Positions 1 through 10,198 of a DNA stretch of 64,000 nucleotides are shown piece by piece. Below the pieces are notes generated by a model. It saw nothing but the letters and a program-made list of their open reading frames with translations. It had not been told where the DNA came from and did no database searches. A program made the translations under genes and the position numbers. The first letter of the stretch is position 1, and each line of letters begins with the position of its first letter. Source of the DNA: Poa pratensis (Eukaryota > Streptophyta > Magnoliopsida > Poales > Poaceae); the NCBI GenBank assembly GCA_947311845.1, contig CAMZMU010000012.1:4378290-4442289 (forward strand), read 5' to 3'.

Positions 1-1786
1 CACCTCGAGTTACCTTAGCAAGGAGGCGCTGGTGGCGATCCCATATGCGCAGGATCCCATGCTCGATCATCACTCGCGAGCCATTCTCATCCAGCTGTCC
101 CAAGCTGATGATGGAATTCCTCAGCGCGGGGATGTAGTAGACGCCGGTGAGCAGCCGGTGCTCGCCGGTTTTGGCGATGAAGATGACAGAACCCACGCCC
201 TTGATCTCCACGGCGGAGGCATCTCCAAATTTGACGGAGCCTCGCACCTCGGGGTCGAGCTCAGCGAAGAACTCGCGTCGACCAGTCATGTGATGAGTGG
301 CACCGGTGTCGAGGCACCACCCATCAGCCTTGTTCTTGCCGGAGCCATCAAGAAGAGCATGCGCCTTTGGCTCATCGAGGTGGAGGAGAGCTGCTGCAGA
401 TGGAGCTGCTGCTGGCAACTCGACGCTTGCGTGCGTCATGAACAGGGCTCGATCCTCCTCCACAGCTTGTGCAACATTGGCTTGGCCGCGTTGTTCCTCC
501 GCAGCCTGTGCCACGTTGGCCTGGCCACGACGTGGCTGCCGGCACTCCTTGGCCCAGTGGCCAAGCTTGCCACACTTGTGGCAGCCATCATCTTGTGCTG
601 GCTGAGGCCTGCCAGCGGCACCTCCACGGGCACCTCCACGGGCATCGCCATGCCCTCTAGCTTGGAAGCCTCCGCGCGATCTGCGCGGTCTGCCGCGCCA
701 GCGACCACCTCTGGTGAAGGAGGACTCCCCCTTCTTCCCGTCGCCTTGGCCGGCGTCCCACTGCTCCCTGGATAGGAGCAGCTTCCCACCAGTAGTGATG
801 GGCCCCGAGAGAGGCTGCAGCTCGTCGGTGTCGACGACCTTGAGGCGTCCAATTGCCTCCTCGATCGTCATCGCGGAGAGGTCCAGCAGAGACTCGATTG
901 AGCGAGCCATCTGCTTGTACTTCTCGGGGATGCACCTGAAGAGCTTCTCCACAGCCCTCTCCTCGTCGTAGGTGGCATCGCCGAATTGCACCATTTTCTG
1001 CAGCAGAGTATTGAGGCGGAGAGCAAAGTCATCAACATCCTCACCTGGCTTGAAGGCCAGGGTCTCCCACTCCTTGCGGAGTGTCTGCAGGGTGGACTTG
1101 CGCGCACGATCGCTGCCGATGCGTGCCGCGGCGATGGCGTCCCAGGCCTCCTTGGCAGTTCGCTTGTTGGAGAGCGAAAACTGCATCTCGGGCGGGACTG
1201 CGGCGATGAGGGCGTCCAGCGCCCGTCGATCCTCATGCTGGTCGACAGCGCCCTCCTGCACTGCCTCCCACATGTGCCGCACCTGGAGCCTGATCTTCAT
1301 GATCGCGGCCCACTCGACGTAATTGGTTTTGGTGAGGGTGGGCCACCCAACACCGGGACCAACTTCCCTGACAACAGTCCGGACCCCATACGGGCCACGG
1401 TCCTGGTTGTCCCAGCCGCCGTCGCCGTGCGCGTCTCCTCTTGGAACGCCACCGCGTGCGTGCTCAGCTGCCCATTGCGCCGCCCGCTCTTGCGCCGCGT
1501 CGTCGCCCCCTGCGTCGACGGCGCTGTTGGCGGTCTCGGAGCTGTTGGCGCTGCCAAACAGCGCCCTAGCCTCCGCCGCAGCCACGCGTGCTGCCTCCGC
1601 CTTCTCTGCTGCTTCAACCTCCGCCCTGGCTGCTGCCAGCTCCGCCGCTGCCAGCCTCGACGCCCTTGCCGCAGCTCTAGCGGCCTCCGCAGTCACTCGT
1701 TCACGCTCCTCGGCTTCTGCGCGCCCGGCCTCCTGCCGACGCCGCATGCTCGAGGTAGCCGTGTGATGAGAGCGCCCTGTGGACAT
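1..1786 (-). CDS. Copia gag-pol polyprotein, N-terminal part (partial)
   Basis: One open frame runs from an ATG at 1786 (a second ATG lies at 1747) to the window edge with no stop. It encodes an Ala/Glu/Arg-rich N-terminal arm, then a Copia gag core including the motif TNYVEWAAIMKIRLQ and the stretch RLNTLLQKMVQFGD. A zinc knuckle CHKCGKLGHWAKEC follows at about 542-590. The start of pol carries DTGATHHMTG at about 276-315 and a gag-pre-integrase segment ending LRIWDRHQRLLAKV near the edge. D-T-G is the aspartic protease active site. Unlike the other elements here this frame is unbroken, so the copy may be young. RT, RNase H and integrase are not in view. Confidence 0.85.
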   Translation of the reverse strand, partial: MSTGRSHHTATSSMRRRQEAGRAEAEERERVTAEAARAAARASRLAAAELAAARAEVEAAEKAEAARVAAAEARALFGSANSSETANSAVDAGGDDAAQERAAQWAAEHARGGVPRGDAHGDGGWDNQDRGPYGVRTVVREVGPGVGWPTLTKTNYVEWAAIMKIRLQVRHMWEAVQEGAVDQHEDRRALDALIAAVPPEMQFSLSNKRTAKEAWDAIAAARIGSDRARKSTLQTLRKEWETLAFKPGEDVDDFALRLNTLLQKMVQFGDATYDEERAVEKLFRCIPEKYKQMARSIESLLDLSAMTIEEAIGRLKVVDTDELQPLSGPITTGGKLLLSREQWDAGQGDGKKGESSFTRGGRWRGRPRRSRGGFQARGHGDARGGARGGAAGRPQPAQDDGCHKCGKLGHWAKECRQPRRGQANVAQAAEEQRGQANVAQAVEEDRALFMTHASVELPAAAPSAAALLHLDEPKAHALLDGSGKNKADGWCLDTGATHHMTGRREFFAELDPEVRGSVKFGDASAVEIKGVGSVIFIAKTGEHRLLTGVYYIPALRNSIISLGQLDENGSRVMIEHGILRIWDRHQRLLAKVTRG

Positions 1787-1952
1787 GGCTCGCTGCTGGG
1801 GGGCTTCGTGCTGCTTCTGACGAGCTACTGCTCGACAGCCCAGAGGGAGGTGAGTAAGCTGAGGCTATAGGAGACACTACACCTAAAGGCTGGGGTTGTT
1901 CAACTCTTGGTGAGAGAGGAGAACAGAAATGCTCAGGCTGCAAGATACACTT

Positions 1953-1964
1953 GCTCTGATACCA
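1953..1964 (-). other. Primer binding site of element D (tRNA-iMet type)
   Basis: On the minus strand the site reads TGGTATCAGAGC, the usual initiator-Met tRNA primer site. It lies 2 nt inside the LTR end. Confidence 0.85.
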
Positions 1965-1966
1965 CT

Positions 1967-2142
1967 TGTTAGTTGTTTCAGGTTACTCTCATCTGGAGAG
2001 GATGGCACAAGGTAAGTTGGGGCAATTTTCGTTGGTTTTTCTTACTCAAATGTCATACCAGCTCCTAGGGCTGGGGATACATACTTATAGGCTGCTAGCC
2101 AGTCGAATATGCTAGTCTAAGATGCTAACAGCAATCCTAACA
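1967..2142 (-). repeat. 5' LTR of Copia element D (outer end approximate)
   Basis: The inner end is TGTTAG (plus strand) two bases from the primer site, and the matching outer end CTAACA is at 2137-2142. This gives a short LTR of about 176 bp with a TATA-like CCTATAAGTATG on the minus strand. Another CTAACA ends at 2130, so the outer limit could be 12 bp nearer. The 3' LTR is not available for comparison. Confidence 0.55.
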
Positions 2143-2698
2143 GCCAGTCCTTTGATGCCTATCCTAACTGACTGTCCTAGATACTTGACTGTCCTAGATG
2201 CTTGCCTGTCCTAGATGCTCTCTAACTGCTGGTCCTACACAAGGACCTTATCCTGCAGTTTTACACCGACCAAAGACCAAGACTACAGTACAAGACTTAT
2301 TCAACATAGCATGAACTGGACCACTGAATATCAGAACAAACATAACAATCATGGCACGGCTGAGAGGTTAAGCCAGAGAGTACTCAACTGCAAACAAAAA
2401 ACAGGAATGGACCTCTTGAAAAGAAAAAAAAGAAACTTCAATGGAGCAAAATGTGTTGTGAGCTAACAAATGTCTGATTTGACTCGGATGTAATGTGAAC
2501 ATGCTTACCGGATTTTGCAACAAAATGCTGAGCCAGATAGGACAATCAAGATGAAGTAGGCATGTTTTCAGATAATGCTTGGTTTTGTCATACGAAGCAA
2601 CTAAAGAAATAAATTAAACTCAGGGTCGGGTAATGCATGGAGCACGCCATGATAGAGAAATTGCACAAACAACATTCTGAGTGGCTTTTTCCTAAATA
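2143..2698. other. Non-coding DNA between Copia element and MITE, probably NDPK intron 2
   Basis: AT-rich sequence with short imperfect repeats of TGTCCTAGATGCTTG near 2170-2220. I find no exon continuing the NDPK reading frame, and no other gene. Confidence 0.5.
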
Positions 2699-2953
2699 CT
2701 ACCCCCGTTCCTAAAAACAAGGCGTATAAATTTTTCTTGAAGTCAAACAATGTAAAATTTGACCAAGTTTATAGAAAAAATTATCAACAATTACAAAATT
2801 ATATACATACTATGAAAATATATTTAATGAATTATCTAATAAGATTGATTTGATATTGTAGAGTTTTATAGTTTTTTCTACAAAATCAGTCAAATTTCAC
2901 GTGGTTAGACTTTTAACAAAATTTATACGCATTCTTTATCGGCACGGAGGTAG
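2699..2953. mobile_element. Stowaway-type MITE
   Basis: The termini CTACCCCCGTTCC and GGCACGGAGGTAG form an imperfect terminal inverted repeat, flanked on both sides by the dinucleotide TA (2697-2698 and 2954-2955). At 255 bp, AT-rich and without coding capacity, it fits a non-autonomous Tc1/mariner element. It lies in the second intron of the NDPK gene. Confidence 0.8.
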
Positions 2954-3128
2954 TACCATGTTATGAGGTGGCATATATCCATCAATTTTTCCAACGATAA
3001 CCGCCATCATACCTTAAGCGAAGCATCTTGACACATTTCATAAAAAGAGAAAACAAGTTATATGATTCACAGTGTCCTTACATTTCACAAGAGAGGAACA
3101 AAAATACACATTCTTTTGAACAACATAC

Positions 3129-3739
3129 CTCGTCATATATTTCACTAGGCTGTTGAAGAAGCTTCTCTCGGCATGCTCAGCATAGAAGAGGGATGCCCTA
3201 TCTGCATCCAGCAAGACAACTGCCTCTTCAACGATGTTAAATCCAGACTCCAAGATGGCCTCCTTTATTTTCTCCGTGTAGTTACCAGATAAGCCATCCG
3301 GTTTGATCATCGCCAGCGTCCTCTCCCTCTCCACAGCCCCACAAATCCGGCACCTGAATTCATCACACACCAAGTCCACCACATCACTTGTCAGTTCACA
3401 ACAAATGCATGCCAAGAACGTTTAGAAATAATTACGCCCACCCAAATTATCAGAATTAAGCGAGCGACGCGGCGACCTAGGGATGACAGGGCTGATTACG
3501 AGCGAAATCTTGCTCGGATCTGTGGCGGCGAGCATGTTAGTCCAGCAAATCTAGGATGTTCATGACAGAAAGGCTAAGAAACCACTCTGTCTTCAGCATG
3601 TAATTCAGTATACGAATCCCTCAAAGGTTCAGTAGGGGAGAAGTTGTAGAACAAGTGCGGCTAACCTGTGCAGGAAAAGGACGAGCGACAGCAAGCAGAC
3701 GAAGAGAGCGGGAGCCGCCGACGAGGTTGTCCCGGCCAT
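3129..3739 (-). CDS. Nucleoside diphosphate kinase gene, exons 1-2 (5' part)
   Basis: Exon 1 (3666-3739) starts at an ATG and encodes MAGTTSSAAPALFVCLLSL plus a hydrophobic end, a likely signal peptide. Exon 2 (3129-3353) joins in frame (phase 2) through a GT donor at 3665 and a TTCAG acceptor. It carries ERTLAMIKPDGLSGN, the N-terminal NDPK strand with the active-site Lys, and HAERSFFNSLVKYM. Its donor is AG/GTATGT. NDPKs move the terminal phosphate between nucleoside triphosphates and diphosphates. The secreted N-terminus recalls the plant NDK5-like group. The exons with the catalytic His (NxxHGSD) are not in the window, so the gene either continues past the Copia element or is truncated. 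Both exons are free of frameshifts. Confidence 0.8.
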
Positions 3740-4045
3740 CTTTCCCTGAGATGGAAGAGAACAAGGCGATACCGGCGGGCGGAGGTGATCTCCTTTTGCT
3801 TTTCAGAAGCGGGCCAGCCCACAGGCCCATTTCCGAACAAGAAACAGCCCAACAGGCATCCCGCTCCGTCGCAGGCTAGCAACAGGTAAACAGCTCCCAT
3901 CGCCGCCGGACACGACGGCCACCGCACGCCACAAAACGCTAGCTAATGCACCCCGAATAATTCCGCATCCCACACTACCCCCATCCCGGAAATATCCCCA
4001 AACCCTCGCCCGCCGCCGACGACGACGAAGTCCAGATCTCGGCCC
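3740..4045. promoter_or_regulatory. Shared intergenic region between divergent NDPK and trihelix genes
   Basis: Only 306 bp separate the two start codons, so this GC-rich stretch must hold both 5' UTRs and both core promoters. I see no convincing TATA box for either gene. A bidirectional promoter is an inference from spacing. Confidence 0.55.
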
Positions 4046-5266
4046 ATGGACGACGACGGCGGCGCTTCCCCGTCGCCCTCGCCCTCCCCGTCGCGCTCCG
4101 CTTCGCCGCTTCCGATCGCCGACCCCGTCACCGTCGCCGCCGTTCCCCCTGGCCACCTCGCCCTCGCCATCCCCATCCACAAGCATGGACACTCCAGCAG
4201 CGGCGGCGGCGGCGGAGGGGGCAGGGAGGACGCCTGGAGCGACGGCGCCACCTCCTCGCTTATCGACGCCTGGGGTGAGCGCTTCGTCGCGCTCGGCCGC
4301 GGCAGCCTACGCCACCCGCAGTGGCAGGAGGTCGCCGAGGTCGTCTCCTGCCGCGACGGCTACTCCAAGCCGCCCAAGTCCGATGTGCAGTGCAAGAACC
4401 GCATCGACACCCTCAAGAAGAAGTACAAGGTCGAGAAGGCTAAGTCGGACTCGTCATGGCCATTCTTCGACCGCCTCGACTACCTCCTCGCCCCACTGCA
4501 AAAGCTCGGTGGCAATTCTGGCGGGGCAGCGGCAAATTCTGGCTCCTCCAACCCGAGCAACCGGAGCACCGCGCCTATGGCCCCGCGTGTCAACTTCCCT
4601 CAGCGGACCCGCACGGCCTTTCCCTCGTCAGCTATGAAGCGGAGGCTGCCATCGCCGCCCCAGGCGTCGGCGTCGTCGGAGTCGTCTGACGGGTTCCCGC
4701 CAGAACCACTGGTGGAGGCCATGAACGGCAAGAGGCAGCGCGTCGAGGAGCCGGCGAATGGAGCGGGCAGCAGCGACCGCGTGCAGGGCCTGCGCGACCT
4801 GGCAGGGGCGATTCGGCGGCTTGGAGAGGTGTATGAGCGCGTGGAGTCCTCAAAGAGGGAGCATGAGCTCCGGATGGAGCGGGACCGCCTGGAAGCTGCA
4901 CGAGAGCTAGAGGAACAGCGTGTGCAGTTCTTCATCAAGATGCAGATGGAGATCTCAAAGGCTAACAACGGTGCATCGCTCTCTGTCCCACTTGCCATGG
5001 CTGACATGGTTGGCAATTCAGCCCCCAACGCAGCTGCAGATGGCAACGGTTCGAGGAGAAATTATGTGGCAACCGATGTTGCGACCAGCAGCAATCACCG
5101 TGTCCGGTACCGTTTCAAGGACCACCATGCCTCGCAACGCCCTTCTTACCAGTACAACCAGAACAATGTCGGTGCGGATGCAACAGGCACCGGGAGTGGC
5201 AGCGACTCCGACAACAAGGAAGATGAGGAAGAGGAGGTGGAAGACGAAGAGGAAGAGAGCCAGTAA
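4046..5266 (+). CDS. Trihelix (SIP1/ASIL-like) transcription factor
   Basis: A 406-aa intronless ORF, the best preserved gene in the window. Residues about 64-148 form a Myb/SANT-like trihelix DNA-binding domain, starting AWSDGATSSLIDAWGERFV and including DVQCKNRIDTLKKKYKVEK and SWPFFDRLDYLL. Trp64, Trp76, Trp93 and Trp138 are the helix-core aromatics. The N-terminus is rich in Ser-Pro repeats and Gly. A basic stretch GKRQRVEE may be a nuclear signal. Residues about 250-305 are strongly helical with many charges (VESSKREHELRMERDRLEA), typical of the C-terminal coiled coil of the SIP1 clade. The last about 20 residues are nearly all Asp/Glu. Such proteins bind DNA in the nucleus, and ASIL/ENAP relatives act in seed-gene repression or ethylene-linked histone acetylation; the exact role here is not determined. 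The Kozak context is good. Confidence 0.9.
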   Translation: MDDDGGASPSPSPSPSRSASPLPIADPVTVAAVPPGHLALAIPIHKHGHSSSGGGGGGGREDAWSDGATSSLIDAWGERFVALGRGSLRHPQWQEVAEVVSCRDGYSKPPKSDVQCKNRIDTLKKKYKVEKAKSDSSWPFFDRLDYLLAPLQKLGGNSGGAAANSGSSNPSNRSTAPMAPRVNFPQRTRTAFPSSAMKRRLPSPPQASASSESSDGFPPEPLVEAMNGKRQRVEEPANGAGSSDRVQGLRDLAGAIRRLGEVYERVESSKREHELRMERDRLEAARELEEQRVQFFIKMQMEISKANNGASLSVPLAMADMVGNSAPNAAADGNGSRRNYVATDVATSSNHRVRYRFKDHHASQRPSYQYNQNNVGADATGTGSGSDSDNKEDEEEEVEDEEEESQ

Positions 5267-6295
5267 CCCTGGGCACCGTAAAGGTGATTCGAGAATTTCT
5301 ATCTATTAACTGGCATTATCCTGGTTAGAATTGCTCCCAATTAGGTTGGTCTGGGACGAAGAAATGACTATTGAGTGCTGCTAGGTTGTAGTGGTATTAG
5401 CAACCCCATGAGTAGCAGAGTGATGGGTAAGCACCATAGTAACTTGTAGCTGCCTGTTTGTGCTTGTGACTGTGATTTTGTGATATTGAGAGGATGTCCC
5501 TCCTGCCGAATGTAAACATGTTTAGTTATGTGGCCGTGTTAGGTTTTGCTCTTTGGAATCATGACCAGTATCCTGAACCGTTTGCTCAGTGCTGGTCTTC
5601 TTTTCTGGCGAGTAACATGTATCCTGTTTTGAAATCCAATTTGTGAATTGTGCTGGAGGTCGTCATCTGTTTTTTTAGGGGCAGATCATCATCTGGAATT
5701 GTGCTGGTTATGTCATCTGCTCTCTTCTGCGAGTAAGAATCACTCAGCAAGATGCACTCAGAGGCTTTTGTGGGCAGAATGCAGGTACTTCTTTCCGGCA
5801 AAAAGGAAGAAGAATGCAGGTACTTGTCGTTCAGGTGACGAGCACGACAGAATAACAGTGGTAAAGGCTTTGCAGGTGTCCCGGAATGGACGCACTAGGT
5901 CTGTAGCATCTTTCTGATGTGTGCAGCTTGCATCGCTGTCTTTTTTAGGGTAAGCTTGCATAACTGTGGAAGTACTCCAATCTAGTAACATGTATGTCTC
6001 GACTTTGGCTAAATGTGCATGCATCTATACACTAAATTATGTTTAGATACATGTAAATTTAGACAAAGTTGAGGCATCATTTTACGGACGGAGTGCGTTT
6101 GGTTTCGTGTTATTGAATGCGTTTGGTTTCATGTTATTGAACGTCATTGTTTCATTCATGCAAGACCTGCATGGTAATATTTCGACGGTTCGATATCATC
6201 TTTTACTTACTGATAATATTTCAACACTCTTTGGACTTGTATAACATCGTAATACCTAATATCATAAACAGTGAATCATAAATTAATGTCAGTTA
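5267..6295. other. 3' UTR of trihelix gene and intergenic DNA
   Basis: The first few hundred bases are likely the trihelix 3' UTR. Short direct duplications follow (GAATGCAGGTACTTCTT near 5779 and 5812; GCGTTTGGTTTCxTGTTATTGAA near 6095 and 6119). There is no gene. Confidence 0.5.
5990..6095. mobile_element. Stowaway MITE remnant
   Basis: TGTTTAGATACATGTAAATTT followed by AGACAAAGTTGAGG and GGACGGAG matches the usual 3' half of Triticeae Stowaway elements. The left end is degraded and no clean TA duplication is visible. Confidence 0.45.
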
Positions 6296-6418
6296 CTCCC
6301 TCCGTTCCAAATTACTTGACACGCATTTGTTTAAAAGTGGATGTATCTAGACACAAAACAAGTATAAATACATCCACATTTGGACAAATTCAAGTCAACT
6401 AATTTAGAACGGAGGGAG
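6296..6418. mobile_element. Stowaway-type MITE, complete
   Basis: A 123-bp near-palindrome with ends CTCCCTCCGTTCC and GGAACGGAGGGAG-like, flanked by TA at 6294-6295 and 6419-6420. Non-coding. Confidence 0.9.
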
Positions 6419-6959
6419 TAGTTAACAGTGCATTATTAAGGCAATAATCATTCGCTTAGAACATGTCAGCCATCACACGATATCTTGTTTGATCACGTAA
6501 CTTTGTTGTTCGTGCACGAACACGTCACGTGTGCCGGCAGCACCGGGGTAATACACTGCAACGCACACCGTGGGGGTCCAGCTCAAAGCACAATACACAA
6601 GACAGTTGAGCCGGCTCTCTTTGAACCCGAAGCCTCACTTTTTCGGAGGGACCATGTCATAGTTTCCGGTGACTATGGCTGAACTCTCGCGGTTTGACCA
6701 CTCCGATTATTAATTAACGAACGAAATATACGTGAAGTCGCCGCCAAACAGAAGTATGAACACGTGTTTGAAGGATAAAACGTAGATGGATTGATATGTA
6801 TCGATTGTTTGCTTAATTTTAATCGGCTATCACCCCTCACATTTATATATGATGCTGGTGGTCTTGTCGTACAAGTTTTGGAGAGCTCTACACGCTTACA
6901 TACGGAACTCCTTATCGAATTCCAACTATAAACTAGGTAAGTCAACCTTTGGCTTCATA

Positions 6960-7005
6960 CTGGATACAGACGCAAGTCAACTCTGGATACAGACGCAAGT
7001 CAACT
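6960..7005. repeat. Perfect 23-bp tandem duplication
   Basis: CTGGATACAGACGCAAGTCA plus three bases occurs twice head to tail (6960-6982, 6983-7005). Confidence 0.85.
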
Positions 7006-7035
7006 CTTGATGGATCCATCTCGTCCTTCCACGAA

Positions 7036-7105
7036 GATTGCAAGATTCCAAGAGTCAGCTCCCACGTCTGGCTTGGTTTGACGCAGCTCTTGGAATTTTG
7101 CAATC
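7036..7105. repeat. Inverted repeat (hairpin), 19-bp arms
   Basis: GATTGCAAGATTCCAAGAG (7036-7054) and its complement with one mismatch (7087-7105) flank a 32-base loop. No duplication marks it as a transposon. Confidence 0.7.
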
Positions 7106-7761
7106 CCCGTGCCTCCTCTCCATACGTGAGTTTGCTCACCGTCCGGCTCCTTCCTGAATGCGGCTCAAAACCATACCTGTCGAGCTCCACTAACATTTAC
7201 ATAATATATTGTTGAAGTGTCTTAGTTGATATAACCAGCATGTAAAAAGTTTGTAATCACATCAATATAATAAGATAGACACACGCAATTCTGTGGCTAT
7301 TCGGGTGATTTCTGGAGAGAACCAATGTTGGGTGGCTCGTGAAGATGGTCGTCTTCAGCAAGTCAATCGTGATAACAAAACACACATGTCTCACACTGGA
7401 GATTATTAGTTTAGCGTGTTCCTATTGTATTGAGAGGTTCGTGGTGGCTTTCTTAGAATTGGAACTATGTGAATCTAGTCTTCTTTTGACGTTGTACTCC
7501 TGTGATGGTATGTGAGCGTTTGTGTGCATCCACATTATAGTTGGTGTTCATGAGCGAATTGGTTTTATTTTTAGAAACACTAGAAGTTGGTCAAACTGTA
7601 ACTTGATTAACCAAGACCGATACTAACATCTCATAAATATGACCCGCACAAGAACTGCAAAAGAGACCTTCAATTCAGCCTTGCACAAACTTCGATCGTT
7701 TACCCTTCGTTTTATAAAAAATAGTTGTTTCTTTTATTTGCAGTGTTTCAATGTTTTGTTA

Positions 7762-8391
7762 GAGCATCTCCATCCTCAGCCCAAAAATGTGTCTGGCACC
7801 CCCAAAAACGTAACCGCTATGGGATGGCGGACACATGTCCATCACAATAGGGGGTTGTCCTAACGGCGTCCCTCAGATAGAACAGACTAGTGCCGAATTA
7901 TCAAATTCTCTATGAAATTTATTTTTGTAGCCGGTGAAAAAACATGTCACAAGCATACACCAAGCCACAAAAATGGGCTTGAGAGTGGGTAGGTCACTCT
8001 ATCCACTCAATGGATCTTCTGTGACCATATAACTCTAAAAATATGACACATGACCTTGCCTAGGCACAAAAAAATTTGGAGGTGGATGGGGAGGCCACTC
8101 AATCTACTCAGTGGTTCTTCCGTGGCCATATAAAATACCTATTTATTTTAGGCCAAAAAGAAATAACACATGGATGTGGCATAGGCTCAAAACTCCAAGT
8201 GAATCGCTTGTCCGCCAGACCGCGCCTTAAAGTGGGTGACATGTGAGCCAATCTGACGCATGGGGTTCGGTTTTTGTTCGACACCCCTCAGCCAATTCCG
8301 AAACTTGCAGGGTTTGCGGGAAGGTGTCGGACTGATGGTGGTTGCTGATGGGGTGTTTTTTATGTCTGGATCCTAATTGGGATTTTGGGGG
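7762..8391. mobile_element. Harbinger-type TIR element, left part, split by element A
   Basis: It starts GAGCATCTCCATCC just after TTA (7759-7761). The matching end TGGAGATACTC lies at 35322-35332, followed by TTA, on the far side of element A. Ends of 11 bp with one mismatch and a 3-bp TTA duplication fit PIF/Harbinger. About 650 bp in total without coding capacity, so a MITE or deleted element. Confidence 0.7.
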
Positions 8392-9990
8392 TGATACGTC
8401 TCAAACGTATCTATAATTTTTGATGTTCCATGCTTGTTTTATACAATTGCTACATGTTTTGCATCTACTTTATATCACTTTTATACATTTTTTGGGACTA
8501 ACCTATTAACAAGATGCCGAAGTGCCAGTTCCTGTTTTCTGCTGTTTTTGTATTCCAGAAAAGCTAGTCTGGAAATATTCTCGGAATTGGACGAAACTAC
8601 ACGGGGGTGCCTATTTTTCCAGAACACGCCTGACGGAGCGAAGGAGCAGCAGAGGAGGGCCACCAGGAGGCCACACGGACCCAGGGCGCGGGCCCCCCTT
8701 CTGCCGCGCCCTGGGGTGGTGTGGGCCCCTCGGGGGTCCGCAGCCGCCGCCCTTTCGCCTACTTATTCCCCCCGACGCGAAAACCCTAAGTATCTGAGCA
8801 AATATCCACGAAAAGATCCAGAGACGCCGCCGTCGTCAACCCTAGGTCGGGAGGTTTCAGAACCTCTTCCCGGCACCCTGCCGGAGAGGGGAATCGTCAC
8901 CGGAGGCTTCTACATCGCCATGCCTGCCTCCGGAGTGATGCGTGAGTAGTTCATCCTTGGACTACGGGTCCATAGCAGTAGCTAGATGGTTGTCTCTCCA
9001 CTTTGTGCCATCATGTTTAGATCTTGTGAGCTGCCCTACATGATCAAGATCATATTATTGTAATGCTACATGTTGTGTTTGCTGGGATCCGATGAATATT
9101 GAATATTATGTCAAGTTGATTATCAATCTATCTTATATGTTATTTAAGATCTTGCATGCTTTCCGTTACTCGTAGATGCTTTGGCCAAGTAGATGCTTGT
9201 AACTCCAAGAGAGAGTATTTATGCTAGATAGTGGGTTCATGTCTCCGTTTAACCTGGGACAGTGACAGAAAGTTCTAAGGTTGTGGATGTGCTGTTGCCA
9301 CTAGGGATAACCTAACGATGCTATGTCCACGGACATATGTGTTTGTTTACATTACGCACTTTACTTAATGCAATTATCCGTTGCTTGCAACTTAATACCA
9401 ACGGGGGACTCGGATGACAACCCGGCGGTGGATTATTAGTCATAGATGCTGTTGGATAACGATCTATGTATTATGTCGTAATGCCCAATTAAATATCATA
9501 GTAGTCAACATGTCATGTATATGCATTGTCATGCGCTCACTATTCGTCAATTGCCCAGCTGTAATTTGTTCACCCAACATGTTAGTTATCTTTTATGGAG
9601 AGACACCACTAGTGAACTGTGGACCCCGGTCCATTCTTTTACACTGATTAAACAACCACAAACTGCAAACTATTCCTTTTTCATTCTCTGCAATTTAATA
9701 CTCATTTTCCACACCATACGTTTAATCCTTTGTTTTCAGCAAGCCAGTGAGATTGACAACCTCACTGTTTCGTTGGGGCAAAGTAGTTTGATTGTGTTGT
9801 GTGCAGATTCCACGTCAACAGTCCAGACTCCCTGCGACAGCTATTTTTCTGGCGCCGTTGACAACCTTCTGAAGAGTTGCTGCTCCTACTAGTTCGATAA
9901 CCTTGGTTTCTTTCTGAGGGAAAACTTGCTGCTGACTACATCATACCTTCCTCTTGGGGTCTCCCAACGAACGTGTGTTTCACGTCATCA
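8392..9990 (+). repeat. 5' LTR of element A
   Basis: It runs from TGATACGTCTC to CACGTCATCA, 1599 bp. A GC-rich block with GGTGGTGTGGGCCCC and a TACTTATTCC element near 8760 is the likely core promoter. A second copy of the primer-site junction sequence lies inside the LTR at 9839-9860. Confidence 0.9.
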
Positions 9991-10001
9991 AGCTATTTTT
10001 C

Positions 10002-10019
10002 TGGCGCCGTTGCCGGGGA
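10002..10019 (+). other. Primer binding site of element A (tRNA-Asp type)
   Basis: TGGCGCCGTTGCCGGGGA, the primer site described for Athila-type elements, 11 nt after the LTR end. Confidence 0.85.
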
Positions 10020-10198
10020 GACAGCAGTCTTCTGCAAGGGGAGTTTCACGCTTCCAATCTCTTTACTTTGTTTTTGTCTTGCTTAGTTTATTTTATTTTA
10101 TCTTGTTTGCTTTCAATTATCAAAAACACAAAAAAATTAGTTAATTGCATCTAGTTTACTTTCAAGTTATTTTCTGTACTGTTTTTATTTCTGTTAAA

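Larger units (their letters stand above)
1..2142 (-). mobile_element. Copia LTR retrotransposon, 5' part (element D), running out of the window
   Basis: Read on the minus strand, the order is short LTR, primer site, gag, then the start of pol, with the rest beyond position 1. The tRNA-iMet-type primer site and a gag with a CCHC knuckle followed by the DTGATHHMTG motif place it in Ty1/Copia. The 3' LTR and the target-site duplication are outside the window. It lies downstream of the visible NDPK exons on the same strand, so it may sit inside an intron of that gene. Confidence 0.85.
6421..7761. other. Intergenic DNA without recognised gene
   Basis: No ORF with a family signature. It contains a 23-bp perfect tandem duplication (6960-7005) and an inverted repeat at 7036-7105, listed separately. 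Confidence 0.5.

Noticed and set aside
1297..1870. Long plus-strand ORFs in 986-1870
   Set aside because: They are shadows of the GC-rich Copia gag on the minus strand, which carries the zinc knuckle and DTGATHHMTG.
8434..8949. 171-aa ORF in plus frame
   Set aside because: It lies wholly inside the 5' LTR of element A, has no family features, and is not kept in the 3' LTR copy.
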